DNA of 19,624 nucleotides from an uncultured Muribaculaceae bacterium. GTDB taxonomy: Bacteria; Bacteroidota; Bacteroidia; Bacteroidales; Muribaculaceae. Shown here piece by piece: positions 1 through 7,226 of the stretch (positions are counted from its first letter, which is position 1; each line of letters opens with the position of its first letter). The position numbers and the translations under genes are program-made. The notes under the pieces were generated by a model. The model searched no databases, was not told where the DNA came from, and worked only from the letters and a program-made list of their open reading frames with translations. Where the stretch lies: contig CAJUHX010000038.1 in NCBI GenBank assembly GCA_910586455.1, positions 1-19,624 on the forward strand. The letters run 5' to 3'.

Positions 1-653
1 TGACCTTGCTCACCTGCCTCAAGCGGCTTGTGGATGGTGAGCGTTATACGTCCCGGGCGCATGAGCAGGGCGTTAGGAGGCAGAACGTCGTATGCGCCGT
101 CGACAGTTACCGGCACAACCGGCAGACCGAACTCCATGGCCAGCATGTAGGCGCCGCGTCGGAAGCCGTGAATGTGGCCGTCTTTGGTGCGTGAGCCTTC
201 GGGGAACACCACTACCGACATGCCGCCGCTGAGGCGTTTCTCAGCGGTTTCCATGGTCTGCCGTACAGCCGCAGGCGAGTGTTTGTCGACGTAAATATGG
301 CCGGCGACGCGGCAGGCATAGCCCACGAGAGGAATCCGTTCGAGCGATTTTTTCATCATCCAGCGGAACTGGTGGTTAAGGAATCCATATATTGAAAATA
401 TATCGTATGCGCTCTGGTGGTTTGCTACAAATACATAGCTGCGCCCTATTTTAATGTTCTCACGCCCGCGTACGCTTACTCGAACGAATGCCAGCCAACA
501 CCAGCACTTGGCCCAGTAGTGGGCCGGGTAATAGCCGAACCAACGGCCACCGCCAAGCGCGCAGCCTGTTATTGTTATCAATGCGGCCAAAATTGTAAGT
601 ACCAGCAGAATAGGCAGCATTATGAATATCTGATATATCCGATAGAAGAACAT
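1..653 (-). CDS. plsC: 1-acyl-sn-glycerol-3-phosphate acyltransferase, partial (cut by left edge)
   Basis: The product acylates lysophosphatidic acid to phosphatidic acid at the inner membrane during phospholipid synthesis. Translating the minus strand from the ATG at 653 gives 217 codons with no stop before the window edge; relatives are about 240-250 residues, so only the C-terminus is missing. An N-terminal hydrophobic helix (about residues 9-31) is followed by the acyltransferase motif NHQSAYD (HX4D, plus bases near 410-430) and later by FPEGSRT (plus bases near 192-212), the glycerol-3-phosphate-binding motif of the PlsC family. A VPVTVDGAYDVLPPN-like segment near the cut end also fits the family. 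The gene is divergent from ndk and has its own promoter. I am sure of the family; the exact acyl substrate is not visible. Confidence 0.93.
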   Translation of the reverse strand, partial: MFFYRIYQIFIMLPILLVLTILAALITITGCALGGGRWFGYYPAHYWAKCWCWLAFVRVSVRGRENIKIGRSYVFVANHQSAYDIFSIYGFLNHQFRWMMKKSLERIPLVGYACRVAGHIYVDKHSPAAVRQTMETAEKRLSGGMSVVVFPEGSRTKDGHIHGFRRGAYMLAMEFGLPVVPVTVDGAYDVLPPNALLMRPGRITLTIHKPLEAGEQG

Positions 654-684
654 AATATTAAACAAGCTATAAAATTCTTTGCTA

Positions 685-716
685 CAAAGGTATTAAACTT
701 CCATTAACTCCGCAAT
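685..716 (-). promoter_or_regulatory. Bacteroidetes-type promoter of plsC
   Basis: On the minus strand, ATTG (plus 713-716) is followed after exactly 20 nt by TACCTTTG (plus 685-692), matching the -33/-7 consensus TTTG and TAnnTTTG. Transcription would begin near 678, about 25 nt before the ATG at 653. The -33 element lies inside an inverted repeat (710-750). Confidence 0.6.
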
Positions 717-750
717 ATAGCGCAACACTTTTTAACTGTAAATATTGCGG
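710..750. repeat. Inverted repeat overlapping the plsC promoter
   Basis: CCGCAATAT (710-718) and ATATTGCGG (742-750) are perfect 9-bp inverted copies 23 bp apart. The left arm covers the predicted -33 box of plsC. This could be a regulator binding site with half-sites two helical turns or more apart; no function is proven. Confidence 0.5.
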
Positions 751-780
751 GCAGATAATGCCAATCGAAAAAGTTAGAAA

Positions 781-802
781 ATATGTTGTAAAACATGTTT
801 TA
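781..802. repeat. Dyad-symmetric motif, copy 1
   Basis: TAAAACATGTTTTA (789-802) is a perfect 14-bp palindrome. The overlapping 18-mer ATATGTTGTAAAACATGT (781-798) matches the dyad at 9938-9955 at 15 of 18 positions. It lies about 90 bp upstream of the ndk promoter and 65-90 bp upstream of the plsC -33 box. It is a candidate operator. Confidence 0.4.
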
Positions 803-884
803 TTGTAATCGATTGATATGCAATATGGTATGAATGATACAAAACTCATATGTCTGCGCTTTTACATTTTTTATCAGTGAATAA

Positions 885-916
885 TTTGACTGTCGTTCAA
901 AAAAATCGTAACTTTA
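885..916 (+). promoter_or_regulatory. Promoter of ndk
   Basis: TTTG (885-888) is followed after exactly 20 nt by TAACTTTA (909-916), one base from the Bacteroidetes -7 consensus TAnnTTTG. The start point would fall near 923, giving a leader of about 40 nt before the ATG at 962. Confidence 0.6.
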
Positions 917-961
917 CAGAAAAGCAGCAATGCCTGTAAACGAAATTAACAATCTCTTCAA

Positions 962-1423
962 ATGGAATCTACCCTCGTAATCCTCAAACCTTCGACCATA
1001 CAGCGTGCCCTTGTAGGACAGGTTATCGATCGTTTCCAGAAAAAAGGCCTTATAATCGCCGGTATCAAAATGATGCGACTCTCCGAAGCGCTTCTTCGCG
1101 AGCACTATGCCCACCTGGTTGACCGTCCGTTCTTCCCTTTGCTTGTCGAAAGTATGAGTATTACCCCTGTGATAGTGATGAGTATCAAGGGCCGCGACGC
1201 GGTAGAGGTGGTTCGAGCCATGACCGGCGCCACAAATGGCCGTAAGGCCCTGCCCGGCACTATCCGAGGTGATTTCAGTATGAGTGGACAGGAGAATATA
1301 ATACATGCCAGCGACTCGCTTGAATCGGCAGAAATAGAAACCAGGCGATTCTTCAAGCCCGACGAACTTTTCGACTATACTCCCTCGCTGATGCGCAGCA
1401 TGTATGCTCCGGACGAAATCTGA
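962..1423 (+). CDS. ndk: Nucleoside diphosphate kinase
   Basis: The enzyme transfers the gamma-phosphate of ATP to nucleoside diphosphates through a phosphohistidine, balancing the cytoplasmic NTP and dNTP pools. The 153-residue protein starts with ESTLVILKP, the usual first beta-strand of the family, and carries the active-site segment NIIHASDS with catalytic His115; the usual form is NIIHGSDS, so Ala116 replaces Gly. A MTGATNGRKALPGTIRGDF-like loop (residues 87-105) binds the nucleotide. The length matches the roughly 150-residue family. No Shine-Dalgarno sequence precedes the ATG, as is normal in Bacteroidetes. The gene appears monocistronic; the next gene begins 95 nt later. Confidence 0.97.
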   Translation: MESTLVILKPSTIQRALVGQVIDRFQKKGLIIAGIKMMRLSEALLREHYAHLVDRPFFPLLVESMSITPVIVMSIKGRDAVEVVRAMTGATNGRKALPGTIRGDFSMSGQENIIHASDSLESAEIETRRFFKPDELFDYTPSLMRSMYAPDEI

Positions 1424-1459
1424 TTTCTGATCTGTAACGAGTCTTTTTTTTAGCTAAAA

Positions 1460-1467
1460 TATATTTG
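1460..1467 (+). promoter_or_regulatory. Possible -7 element for the M23/LysM gene
   Basis: TATATTTG matches TAnnTTTG exactly and lies 50 nt before the ATG at 1518. No TTTG is found at the expected -33 spacing, so this is weaker than the other promoters in the window. Confidence 0.35.
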
Positions 1468-1517
1468 CCAACCTGAATCGAAAATAAACCAGCGCCTCAG
1501 AGCGAAGCAAACCAATA

Positions 1518-2501
1518 ATGAACTTCTCAAAATCTATAAGAGCACTATCTGCAATAGCACTTTTAATGTTGGGCGGCACGCTGTCGGTCAGCGCCCAAAC
1601 CATACACCGCTTGCCCGGTCAGCACCAGGAGCAGCATGGCGACCTCCTTGCTAACCAGGGTCACAGCAATATTCATGTAGACAACACCTCGAAATACCTC
1701 GAATCGCTATTCGAAGAGGAAGAAGAACCCGAAGGCGATATCTACACCGAAGGCTGGGGTAGCAATATGGTAAACTGTTATGGCGGCATGGATGTACCGC
1801 AGACTGCAGTAATTAATGTAAAGAACTTCTGTATGCCTCATCCGGGTTATGTAACCTCGCCATACGGCTATCGCAAACGCTTCCGTCGCATGCATAAAGG
1901 TATTGACTTGAAAGTGCAGATTGGTGATACCATACGCGCTGCTTTCGACGGACGTGTGCGTATAACCAAGTACGAACGCAGAGGCTACGGCTACTATGTG
2001 GTTCTGCGACATACAAACGACCTCGAAACCGTGTACGGCCATCTGTCGCGATTCCTTGTGGAGCCCGATCAGTATGTAAAAGCCGGCGACCCGATTGCGC
2101 TCGGCGGAAATACCGGTCGCTCAACCGGCTCGCACCTGCATTTCGAAACCCGCTATATGGGTTATGCCATTAATCCGTCGGCTATTTTCGACTTTGCCAA
2201 CCAGACCGTGCATACCGATACATATACTTTCGACAAGAACACCTATCAGGAAGCACGTAATTTCTCAAACGATGCCAATGCGAAGTATGCAGAGAAATAC
2301 CGTCGTGAAAATCCTGCCAGACCAATGGTCGCCTCTTCATCTTCGAAAAGCTCGGGCAGCAGTATTTGCAAGGTGCGCAAAGGCGACTCGCTCAGCAAAA
2401 TCGCAGCCCGCAATGGTACTACAGTAGCCAAACTGTGTCGTCTAAACGGCCTTACCACCAAGTCGAAGCTCAAAATCGGCCAGGTAATAAAACTCAAATA
2501 A
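1518..2501 (+). CDS. Exported M23-family peptidoglycan endopeptidase with C-terminal LysM domain
   Basis: A likely zinc metallo-endopeptidase that cuts peptide cross-links in peptidoglycan. The 327-residue product has a signal peptide (basic start, hydrophobic residues about 11-22, probable cleavage after SVSA near residue 26), an acidic patch (EEEEEPEGD, 66-74), an M23/LytM domain (about 103-226) and a LysM domain (about 283-326) expected to hold it on glycan. The M23 zinc ligands are visible: H126 and D130 in HKGID, and H206-L-H208 in GSHLHFE. A Ser-rich linker (272-283) joins the domains. All catalytic ligands are present, so it is probably active rather than a degenerate activator. There is no lipobox Cys. 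A terminator follows, so it appears transcribed alone. Confidence 0.92.
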   Translation: MNFSKSIRALSAIALLMLGGTLSVSAQTIHRLPGQHQEQHGDLLANQGHSNIHVDNTSKYLESLFEEEEEPEGDIYTEGWGSNMVNCYGGMDVPQTAVINVKNFCMPHPGYVTSPYGYRKRFRRMHKGIDLKVQIGDTIRAAFDGRVRITKYERRGYGYYVVLRHTNDLETVYGHLSRFLVEPDQYVKAGDPIALGGNTGRSTGSHLHFETRYMGYAINPSAIFDFANQTVHTDTYTFDKNTYQEARNFSNDANAKYAEKYRRENPARPMVASSSSKSSGSSICKVRKGDSLSKIAARNGTTVAKLCRLNGLTTKSKLKIGQVIKLK

Positions 2502-2525
2502 CATCAATGTCCATCCTTTATAACG

Positions 2526-2560
2526 GGCGGTGCCGCAACAGTGGTGCCGCCTATTTTTTT
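2526..2560 (+). terminator. Rho-independent terminator after the M23/LysM gene
   Basis: The arms 2526-2536 (GGCGGTGCCGC) and 2541-2551 can form an 11-bp RNA stem, including three G-U pairs, around a 4-nt AACA loop. A T-rich tract (2552-2560) follows. It lies 25 nt past the stop codon. Confidence 0.75.
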
Positions 2561-2626
2561 GCGTCGACGAATTGTGGAGGCATTTGGAGCGGGAGCGGAT
2601 TTGCAGTATGAGGCAAAATAATGTTT

Positions 2627-2665
2627 GTTAATTAACCGATATTTGGTGAAAAATTCGTAAATTTG
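2627..2665 (+). promoter_or_regulatory. Probable nqr operon promoter region
   Basis: TAAATTTG (2658-2665) matches the -7 consensus exactly and lies 32 nt before the nqrA ATG. The -33 position (about 2634-2637) has no TTTG. A 10-bp palindrome GTTAATTAAC (2627-2636) sits at that point and could be a regulator site. The -7 box is the stronger part of this call. Confidence 0.45.
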
Positions 2666-2697
2666 CACTCGAAATTTCAAATCAACCAAATATTACA

Positions 2698-4035
2698 ATG
2701 CCAATTAAGCTAAACAAAGGCTTGAATCTTCAGATAGCGGGTGCCTCGCAGGCAAAACTCGGCGGCTCGGTCGCTGTGGGTTGTTGTGCTCTGGTGCCCG
2801 ATGACTTTTCCGGGTTTCAGGCTCGGCCGGCTGTAAAAGAAGGTGACCACCTGGCAGTTGGCGATGCAGTGGCATACGATAAACTGCATCCCGAACTCAA
2901 GCTGGTTTCGCCTGTTGCCGGAACTCTGAAATCAATCGTGCGTGGTGAACGCCGTAAAATTCTGCGTTTTGAAATTGAGGCTGACGGCAGCGACAATGTC
3001 AAGACAGCCACTGTGCCTCAGAATCCCGATTGTGCCAAAGCGATATCCCTGCTGGCCGAGTCGGGTCTGCTTGCATTTGTACGAACCAGACCTTATGATA
3101 TCGTGCCGGACCCGACAGTTGTACCACGCGACATCTTTGTGAGCTGTATCGACAGCGCCCCTCTGGCAGTGAGTGCGGTAGCGCTTACAGCCGGTGAAGC
3201 GTCCGACAGTATAAAGAAGGGTGTGAAACTGCTCAAGGCAGCTACAGCAGGCAAGGTTTATCTCTGCGTAGGAAAGGATTGGCCATACGGCAAAATCGAA
3301 GGTGCCGAACTGGTAGAGTTCGAAGGCAAGCACCCGGTGGGCAATCCCAGTGTGCAGATTGAGGCCGTGGCTCCTGTCAACAAGGGCGATCTCGTGTGGA
3401 CTCTCAGCTTCGATACCTTGTGCAGAGTAGGGCACTTTGACGCTACAGGCAAATTCGACCCTTCGACCCTTGTGGCGGTAGTAGGCCCTGAGATTAAACA
3501 GCCCAAGGTGCTTAAAACAATAATAGGTGCCCCCATAGAACCGCTGCTCAATGGAAATCTGCTGCCGGACGACCATCACATACGCATAATCAGCGGAAAT
3601 GTGCTGACTGGCGAAAAAGTAGGTCTTGACGGCTATCTGCACTTCCCGTACCGTCAGATAAGTGTAATAGCCGAAGGCGACGATAAGGACGAATTATTGG
3701 GCTGGGCATCGCTCTCCCCCTCGAAAATGAGCAACAGCAGCAGCTTCCCGGGCCGCTTCCTGAAAAAACTCTTCCGCCCCGACGCCCGTATACAAGGTGG
3801 CCGCAGAGCCATGATTATGAGCGGACAGTACGACAAGACCATTCCTATGGACATCATGCCCGAATTCCTTATCAAGGCCATACTGAGCCGTGATATCGAA
3901 GGAATGGAAAAACTCGGCATCTACGAAGTCGCACCCGAAGACTTCGCTCTGGCCGAATATGTCGACACATCGAAACTGCCCCTGCAGAAAATAGTGCGCG
4001 AGGGCCTTGATTATCTCAGAAAAGAACTTCAATAG
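2698..4035 (+). CDS. nqrA: Na+-translocating NADH:quinone reductase subunit A
   Basis: First gene of the six-gene Na+-NQR operon. NqrA is the cytoplasmic, cofactor-free subunit that docks on NqrB close to the quinone site. The 445-residue product opens with the family-typical IKLNKGLNLQIAG segment, has a biotinyl/lipoyl-like barrel region near residues 40-90, and contains the conserved block around YRQISVIAEGDDKDELLGW (about 318-336). The length matches the roughly 450-residue family. No long membrane helix is visible, as expected. The stop codon is 2 nt before the nqrB ATG. The identification is secure from sequence and from the complete downstream operon. Confidence 0.97.
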   Translation: MPIKLNKGLNLQIAGASQAKLGGSVAVGCCALVPDDFSGFQARPAVKEGDHLAVGDAVAYDKLHPELKLVSPVAGTLKSIVRGERRKILRFEIEADGSDNVKTATVPQNPDCAKAISLLAESGLLAFVRTRPYDIVPDPTVVPRDIFVSCIDSAPLAVSAVALTAGEASDSIKKGVKLLKAATAGKVYLCVGKDWPYGKIEGAELVEFEGKHPVGNPSVQIEAVAPVNKGDLVWTLSFDTLCRVGHFDATGKFDPSTLVAVVGPEIKQPKVLKTIIGAPIEPLLNGNLLPDDHHIRIISGNVLTGEKVGLDGYLHFPYRQISVIAEGDDKDELLGWASLSPSKMSNSSSFPGRFLKKLFRPDARIQGGRRAMIMSGQYDKTIPMDIMPEFLIKAILSRDIEGMEKLGIYEVAPEDFALAEYVDTSKLPLQKIVREGLDYLRKELQ

Positions 4036-4037
4036 CA

Positions 4038-5246
4038 ATGAGCAAGCTCCGACAATATCTCGACAAGGTTCGGCCGCACTTCGAAGAGGGAGGCAAACTC
4101 CACGCCTTCCACTCGGTGTTCGACGGCTTTGATACCTTTCTGTACACTCCGCGCACCACTTCGGGCGCCGGCGAGGTACACATACACGACAGCATCGACT
4201 CCAAGCGCACCATGATTATAGTGGTGCTGGCGCTGATGCCGTGCTTCTTCTTCGGCATGTACAATACCGGTTACCAGCATTGGCTGGCATGCGGTGAAAG
4301 TATATTCCCGTTCTGGCAACTGCTGTTCTACGGCTTCCTGACAATACTGCCCAGAGTTGTGGTTACCTATCTTGTAGGCCTGGGTATTGAATTCGTTGTG
4401 GCCCAGTGGCGTAAAGAAGAAATCCAGGAGGGCTTCCTCGTCACGGGTATACTGATACCGATGATATGTCCTGTTGAAACGCCGCTGTGGATGCTGGCCG
4501 TAGCTACCGCATTCTCGGTTATATTCGTAAAGGAAGTATTCGGCGGTACAGGCTACAATATCTTCAATGTAGCGCTTGTGGCTCGTGCGTTCCTGTTCTT
4601 CGCCTATCCGGCTCATATGTCGGGCGACAAAGTGTTCGTGGCCACCGGCAGCATGTTTGGCTTTGGCCCTGTGGCACCCGACAGTTTCAGCTGCGCCACA
4701 CCTCTGGGCCAGATTGCCACCACTACCGGCAACAGCCTTCAGTTGACCGGCATCGACGGCAGCATTCTCAGCAGCTGGGATGCCTTCCTGGGGCTGATAC
4801 CCGGTTCGTTCGGCGAAACATCAGTAATATGTATACTTATCGGCGCTGCCGTGTTGCTGTTCAGCGGCATAGGTTCATGGCGCATAATGCTTTCGGCTGT
4901 GGCCGGAGCACTGCTTATGGGCTGGATAGCCAACAGCTGCGCTACAGCCACATATCCGGCTTCATATCTTTCGCCTCTCGACCAGCTGCTGTACGGCGGC
5001 TTTGCATTCGCAGTGGTATTTATGGCCACCGACCCTGTTACCGCCTCTCGTACCAATGCCGGCAAGCTCGTTTACGGCTTTCTGATAGGTGTGGTAGCGG
5101 TGCTTATCCGCACCTACAACAACGGATATCCCGAGGGCGCTATGCTGGCAGTACTGATTATGAACGCTTTTGCTCCGCTGATTGACTATTGTGTGGTACA
5201 GCGCAACATCAGCCGACGACTCAAACGTGCAACCGCTAAAAACTGA
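4038..5246 (+). CDS. nqrB: Na+-translocating NADH:quinone reductase subunit B
   Basis: Membrane subunit that carries a covalently bound FMN and, in characterised enzymes, riboflavin, and forms part of the Na+ pathway. The 402-residue product has many hydrophobic helices (for example 59-75, 92-120, 133-165 and several after 250) and a TGYNIFNVALVARAFLFFAYP-like conserved stretch at about 171-191. The flavinylation motif is DSFSCATPLG, with Thr221 the expected FMN attachment residue. The motif is usually written SGAT, so Cys219 in place of Gly is unusual. It starts 2 nt after nqrA and ends 5 nt before nqrC, which implies strong co-expression. FMN attachment needs an ApbE flavin transferase, which is not encoded in this window. 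Confidence 0.97.
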   Translation: MSKLRQYLDKVRPHFEEGGKLHAFHSVFDGFDTFLYTPRTTSGAGEVHIHDSIDSKRTMIIVVLALMPCFFFGMYNTGYQHWLACGESIFPFWQLLFYGFLTILPRVVVTYLVGLGIEFVVAQWRKEEIQEGFLVTGILIPMICPVETPLWMLAVATAFSVIFVKEVFGGTGYNIFNVALVARAFLFFAYPAHMSGDKVFVATGSMFGFGPVAPDSFSCATPLGQIATTTGNSLQLTGIDGSILSSWDAFLGLIPGSFGETSVICILIGAAVLLFSGIGSWRIMLSAVAGALLMGWIANSCATATYPASYLSPLDQLLYGGFAFAVVFMATDPVTASRTNAGKLVYGFLIGVVAVLIRTYNNGYPEGAMLAVLIMNAFAPLIDYCVVQRNISRRLKRATAKN

Positions 5247-5251
5247 GTAAG

Positions 5252-5956
5252 ATGAACAAGCAAAGCAATTCATACACCATTATATATATTATAGTGCTGG
5301 TGGTTGTTGTTGGCGCAGCTCTGGCGTTCACAGCCATGGGGCTGAAAGACCGTCAGCAGCAGAACGCTGATGCCGACCGCATGCGCCAGATTCTGGCCGC
5401 AGTACACATTACACCGGCTCCGGCCGATGTGGTGGCCGACTTTGGCAAATACATCACATCGCAGGCTGTAGTGAACAGCCGTGGCGAAACTGTAGGCGAC
5501 GACGCATTTGCTGTAAGTGTGGCCGCCCAGGTAAAACTGCCCGCCGACGAGCGTCAGCTGCCGGTGTTTATCTGCACACTGCCCGACGGCAGCCTCAAAT
5601 ACATTCTGCCCATGTACGGCGCAGGCCTTTGGGGGCCTATATGGGGCTATGTAGCCCTTGATTCCGACGCGACTACCATCTACGGAGCATATTTTGCCCA
5701 TCAAGGCGAAACCCCCGGCCTGGGCGCTGAAATAGAGAAACCCGCTTTCAGCGACCAGTTCGACGGCAAGACCATATGGAAAGATGGCAATTTCATGCCG
5801 GTGGCAGTGGTAAAAAAAGGACAGCCTTCGCCCTCCGGAGAAGACTATGTCGACGGCATCTCGGGAGGCACCATCACCTCCAAAGGTGTCAGCGCCATGC
5901 TCAGCGACTGCCTGAAACCCTACGAACCATATTTGCTCACTCTCAGATTAAAATAA
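5252..5956 (+). CDS. nqrC: Na+-translocating NADH:quinone reductase subunit C
   Basis: A 234-residue subunit with one N-terminal membrane helix (about 9-30) and a large periplasmic FMN-binding domain. The conserved motif ETPGLGAEI (153-161) and the flavinylation motif DGISGGTITS are visible; Thr207 is the predicted residue esterified to FMN by ApbE. The SGGT form differs slightly from SGAT but keeps the D-x-x-S-G-x-T pattern. It lies 5 nt after nqrB and 3 nt before nqrD. The length is slightly below the roughly 255 residues of the Vibrio protein but normal for this group. Confidence 0.97.
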   Translation: MNKQSNSYTIIYIIVLVVVVGAALAFTAMGLKDRQQQNADADRMRQILAAVHITPAPADVVADFGKYITSQAVVNSRGETVGDDAFAVSVAAQVKLPADERQLPVFICTLPDGSLKYILPMYGAGLWGPIWGYVALDSDATTIYGAYFAHQGETPGLGAEIEKPAFSDQFDGKTIWKDGNFMPVAVVKKGQPSPSGEDYVDGISGGTITSKGVSAMLSDCLKPYEPYLLTLRLK

Positions 5957-5959
5957 GCC

Positions 5960-6580
5960 ATGGCCGATAAAGTAAGCAACAAAAGCATATTTCTGAATCC
6001 ACTGAGCAAGGACAACCCCGTAATCGTGCAGATTCTGGGTATCTGCTCCGTGCTGGCCGTTACGGCCAAACTCGAGCCGGCCATAGTGATGGGCCTTTCG
6101 GTTATCGCCGTGCTGGCATTCTCCAACGTAATCATATCGCTTATACGCAACACCATACCCACCAATATCCGCATTATAGTGCAGCTGGTGGTGGTGGCCG
6201 GTCTGGTGGTTATCGTAAGCCAGCTGCTGCAGGCCTACGCATACGACGTAAGCAAGCAGCTGTCGGTGTTCATAGGCCTTATCATTACCAACTGTATCCT
6301 CATGGGACGCCTTGAGGCATTTGCCATGGGCAACAAACCCTGGCCCTCGTTTCTCGACGGTGTAGGCAACGGTGCCGGCTATGCCGTAATTCTGGTGATT
6401 GTAGGCTTCTTCCGCGAGCTTCTCGGCAGCGGCACTCTGCTTGGCTATCAGGTAGTGCCCCAGTGGTGCTACGACCACGGCTATGTAAACAACGGCCTTA
6501 TGATTCTGCCTCCAATGGCCCTGATTGTGGTGGCATGTATAATATGGGTACACCGCAGCATAAACAAAGACATTGAATAA
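5960..6580 (+). CDS. nqrD: Na+-translocating NADH:quinone reductase subunit D
   Basis: An integral membrane subunit (206 residues) of the RnfAE/NqrDE family. Cys29 (in LGICSVLAV) and Cys112 (in TNCILMGR) sit at the positions that, together with two Cys of NqrE, coordinate an intramembrane [2Fe-2S] centre in characterised Na+-NQR. About six hydrophobic helices are visible. It begins 3 nt after nqrC and is separated from nqrE by 28 nt, the largest gap in the operon. Confidence 0.97.
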   Translation: MADKVSNKSIFLNPLSKDNPVIVQILGICSVLAVTAKLEPAIVMGLSVIAVLAFSNVIISLIRNTIPTNIRIIVQLVVVAGLVVIVSQLLQAYAYDVSKQLSVFIGLIITNCILMGRLEAFAMGNKPWPSFLDGVGNGAGYAVILVIVGFFRELLGSGTLLGYQVVPQWCYDHGYVNNGLMILPPMALIVVACIIWVHRSINKDIE

Positions 6581-6608
6581 ACCAACATCACTGTAGCAAA
6601 CTGAAGAA

Positions 6609-7226
6609 ATGGAAAACCTGAATATATTCATACGGTCGATATTTGTCGACAATATGATTTTCGCATACTTCCTGGGCATGTGTTCGTTTCTTGCCGTGAG
6701 CAAGAATGTGAAGACAGCCTTCGGCCTTGGCATAGCGGTGATGTTTATGCTTGTAATCACGCTGCCTATCAACTATCTGCTTGAAACCTACGTGCTGCGT
6801 CCGGGCGCGCTGGCGTGGCTCGGACCGGAATACGCCGAAGTCGACCTCAGCTTCCTGTCGCTGATACTCTTTATCGCCGTAATTGCGTCGATGACACAGG
6901 TGGTGGAGATGGCAGTGGAAAAATTCAGCCCCTCGCTGTATGCCTCGCTTGGTATATTCCTGCCGCTTATAGCCGTGAACTGCGCCATCCTTGGTGGCTC
7001 GCTGTTTATGCAGCAGCGCGACTTCCCCGGCGTGTGGACTGCAGTATGTGCAGGCGGCGGCTGGGGTATAGGCTGGCTGCTGGCCATTACCGCCATCGCT
7101 GCCATACGCGAGCGTCTGGCCCAGTACTCCAACATACCCAAGCCGTTACAGGGCGTGGGCATCACATTTATTATCACCGCCCTTATGGGTATAGCTTTTA
7201 TGAGCTTCCTCGGCATTAAGTTATGA
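6609..7226 (+). CDS. nqrE: Na+-translocating NADH:quinone reductase subunit E
   Basis: The partner of NqrD, 205 residues and with the same fold in inverted topology. Cys25 (GMCSFLAVSK) and Cys125 (VNCAILGG) complete the intramembrane iron-sulfur site. The start IFIRSIFVDNMIFAYFLGM is family-typical. Its stop codon overlaps the nqrF start in an ATGA arrangement (7223-7226), suggesting translational coupling. Confidence 0.97.
   Translation: MENLNIFIRSIFVDNMIFAYFLGMCSFLAVSKNVKTAFGLGIAVMFMLVITLPINYLLETYVLRPGALAWLGPEYAEVDLSFLSLILFIAVIASMTQVVEMAVEKFSPSLYASLGIFLPLIAVNCAILGGSLFMQQRDFPGVWTAVCAGGGWGIGWLLAITAIAAIRERLAQYSNIPKPLQGVGITFIITALMGIAFMSFLGIKL

Larger units (their letters stand above)
654..961. 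other. Divergent intergenic region plsC / ndk
   Basis: This 308-base AT-rich gap holds two outward-facing promoters (685-716 minus, 885-916 plus), a 9-bp inverted repeat (710-718 with 742-750) and a perfect 14-bp palindrome (789-802) that is part of a dyad motif also found at 9938-9955. A 96-codon open frame over 417-707 is antisense to plsC and has no protein-like character. I see no RNA gene. Confidence 0.7.

Noticed and set aside
417..707. A 96-codon plus-strand open frame
   Set aside because: It is antisense to the start of plsC and runs into the plsC promoter; it has no protein-like character.
1415..1451. Possible terminator after ndk (short GAAAT/ATTTC stem and a run of T)
   Set aside because: The stem is only 5 bp, overlaps the stop codon and ends about 15 nt before the T run, so it does not form a normal intrinsic terminator.
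2932..3642. A 236-codon minus-strand open frame
   Set aside because: It lies wholly within nqrA and has no recognisable domain; nqrA is well supported by its neighbours and its conserved blocks.
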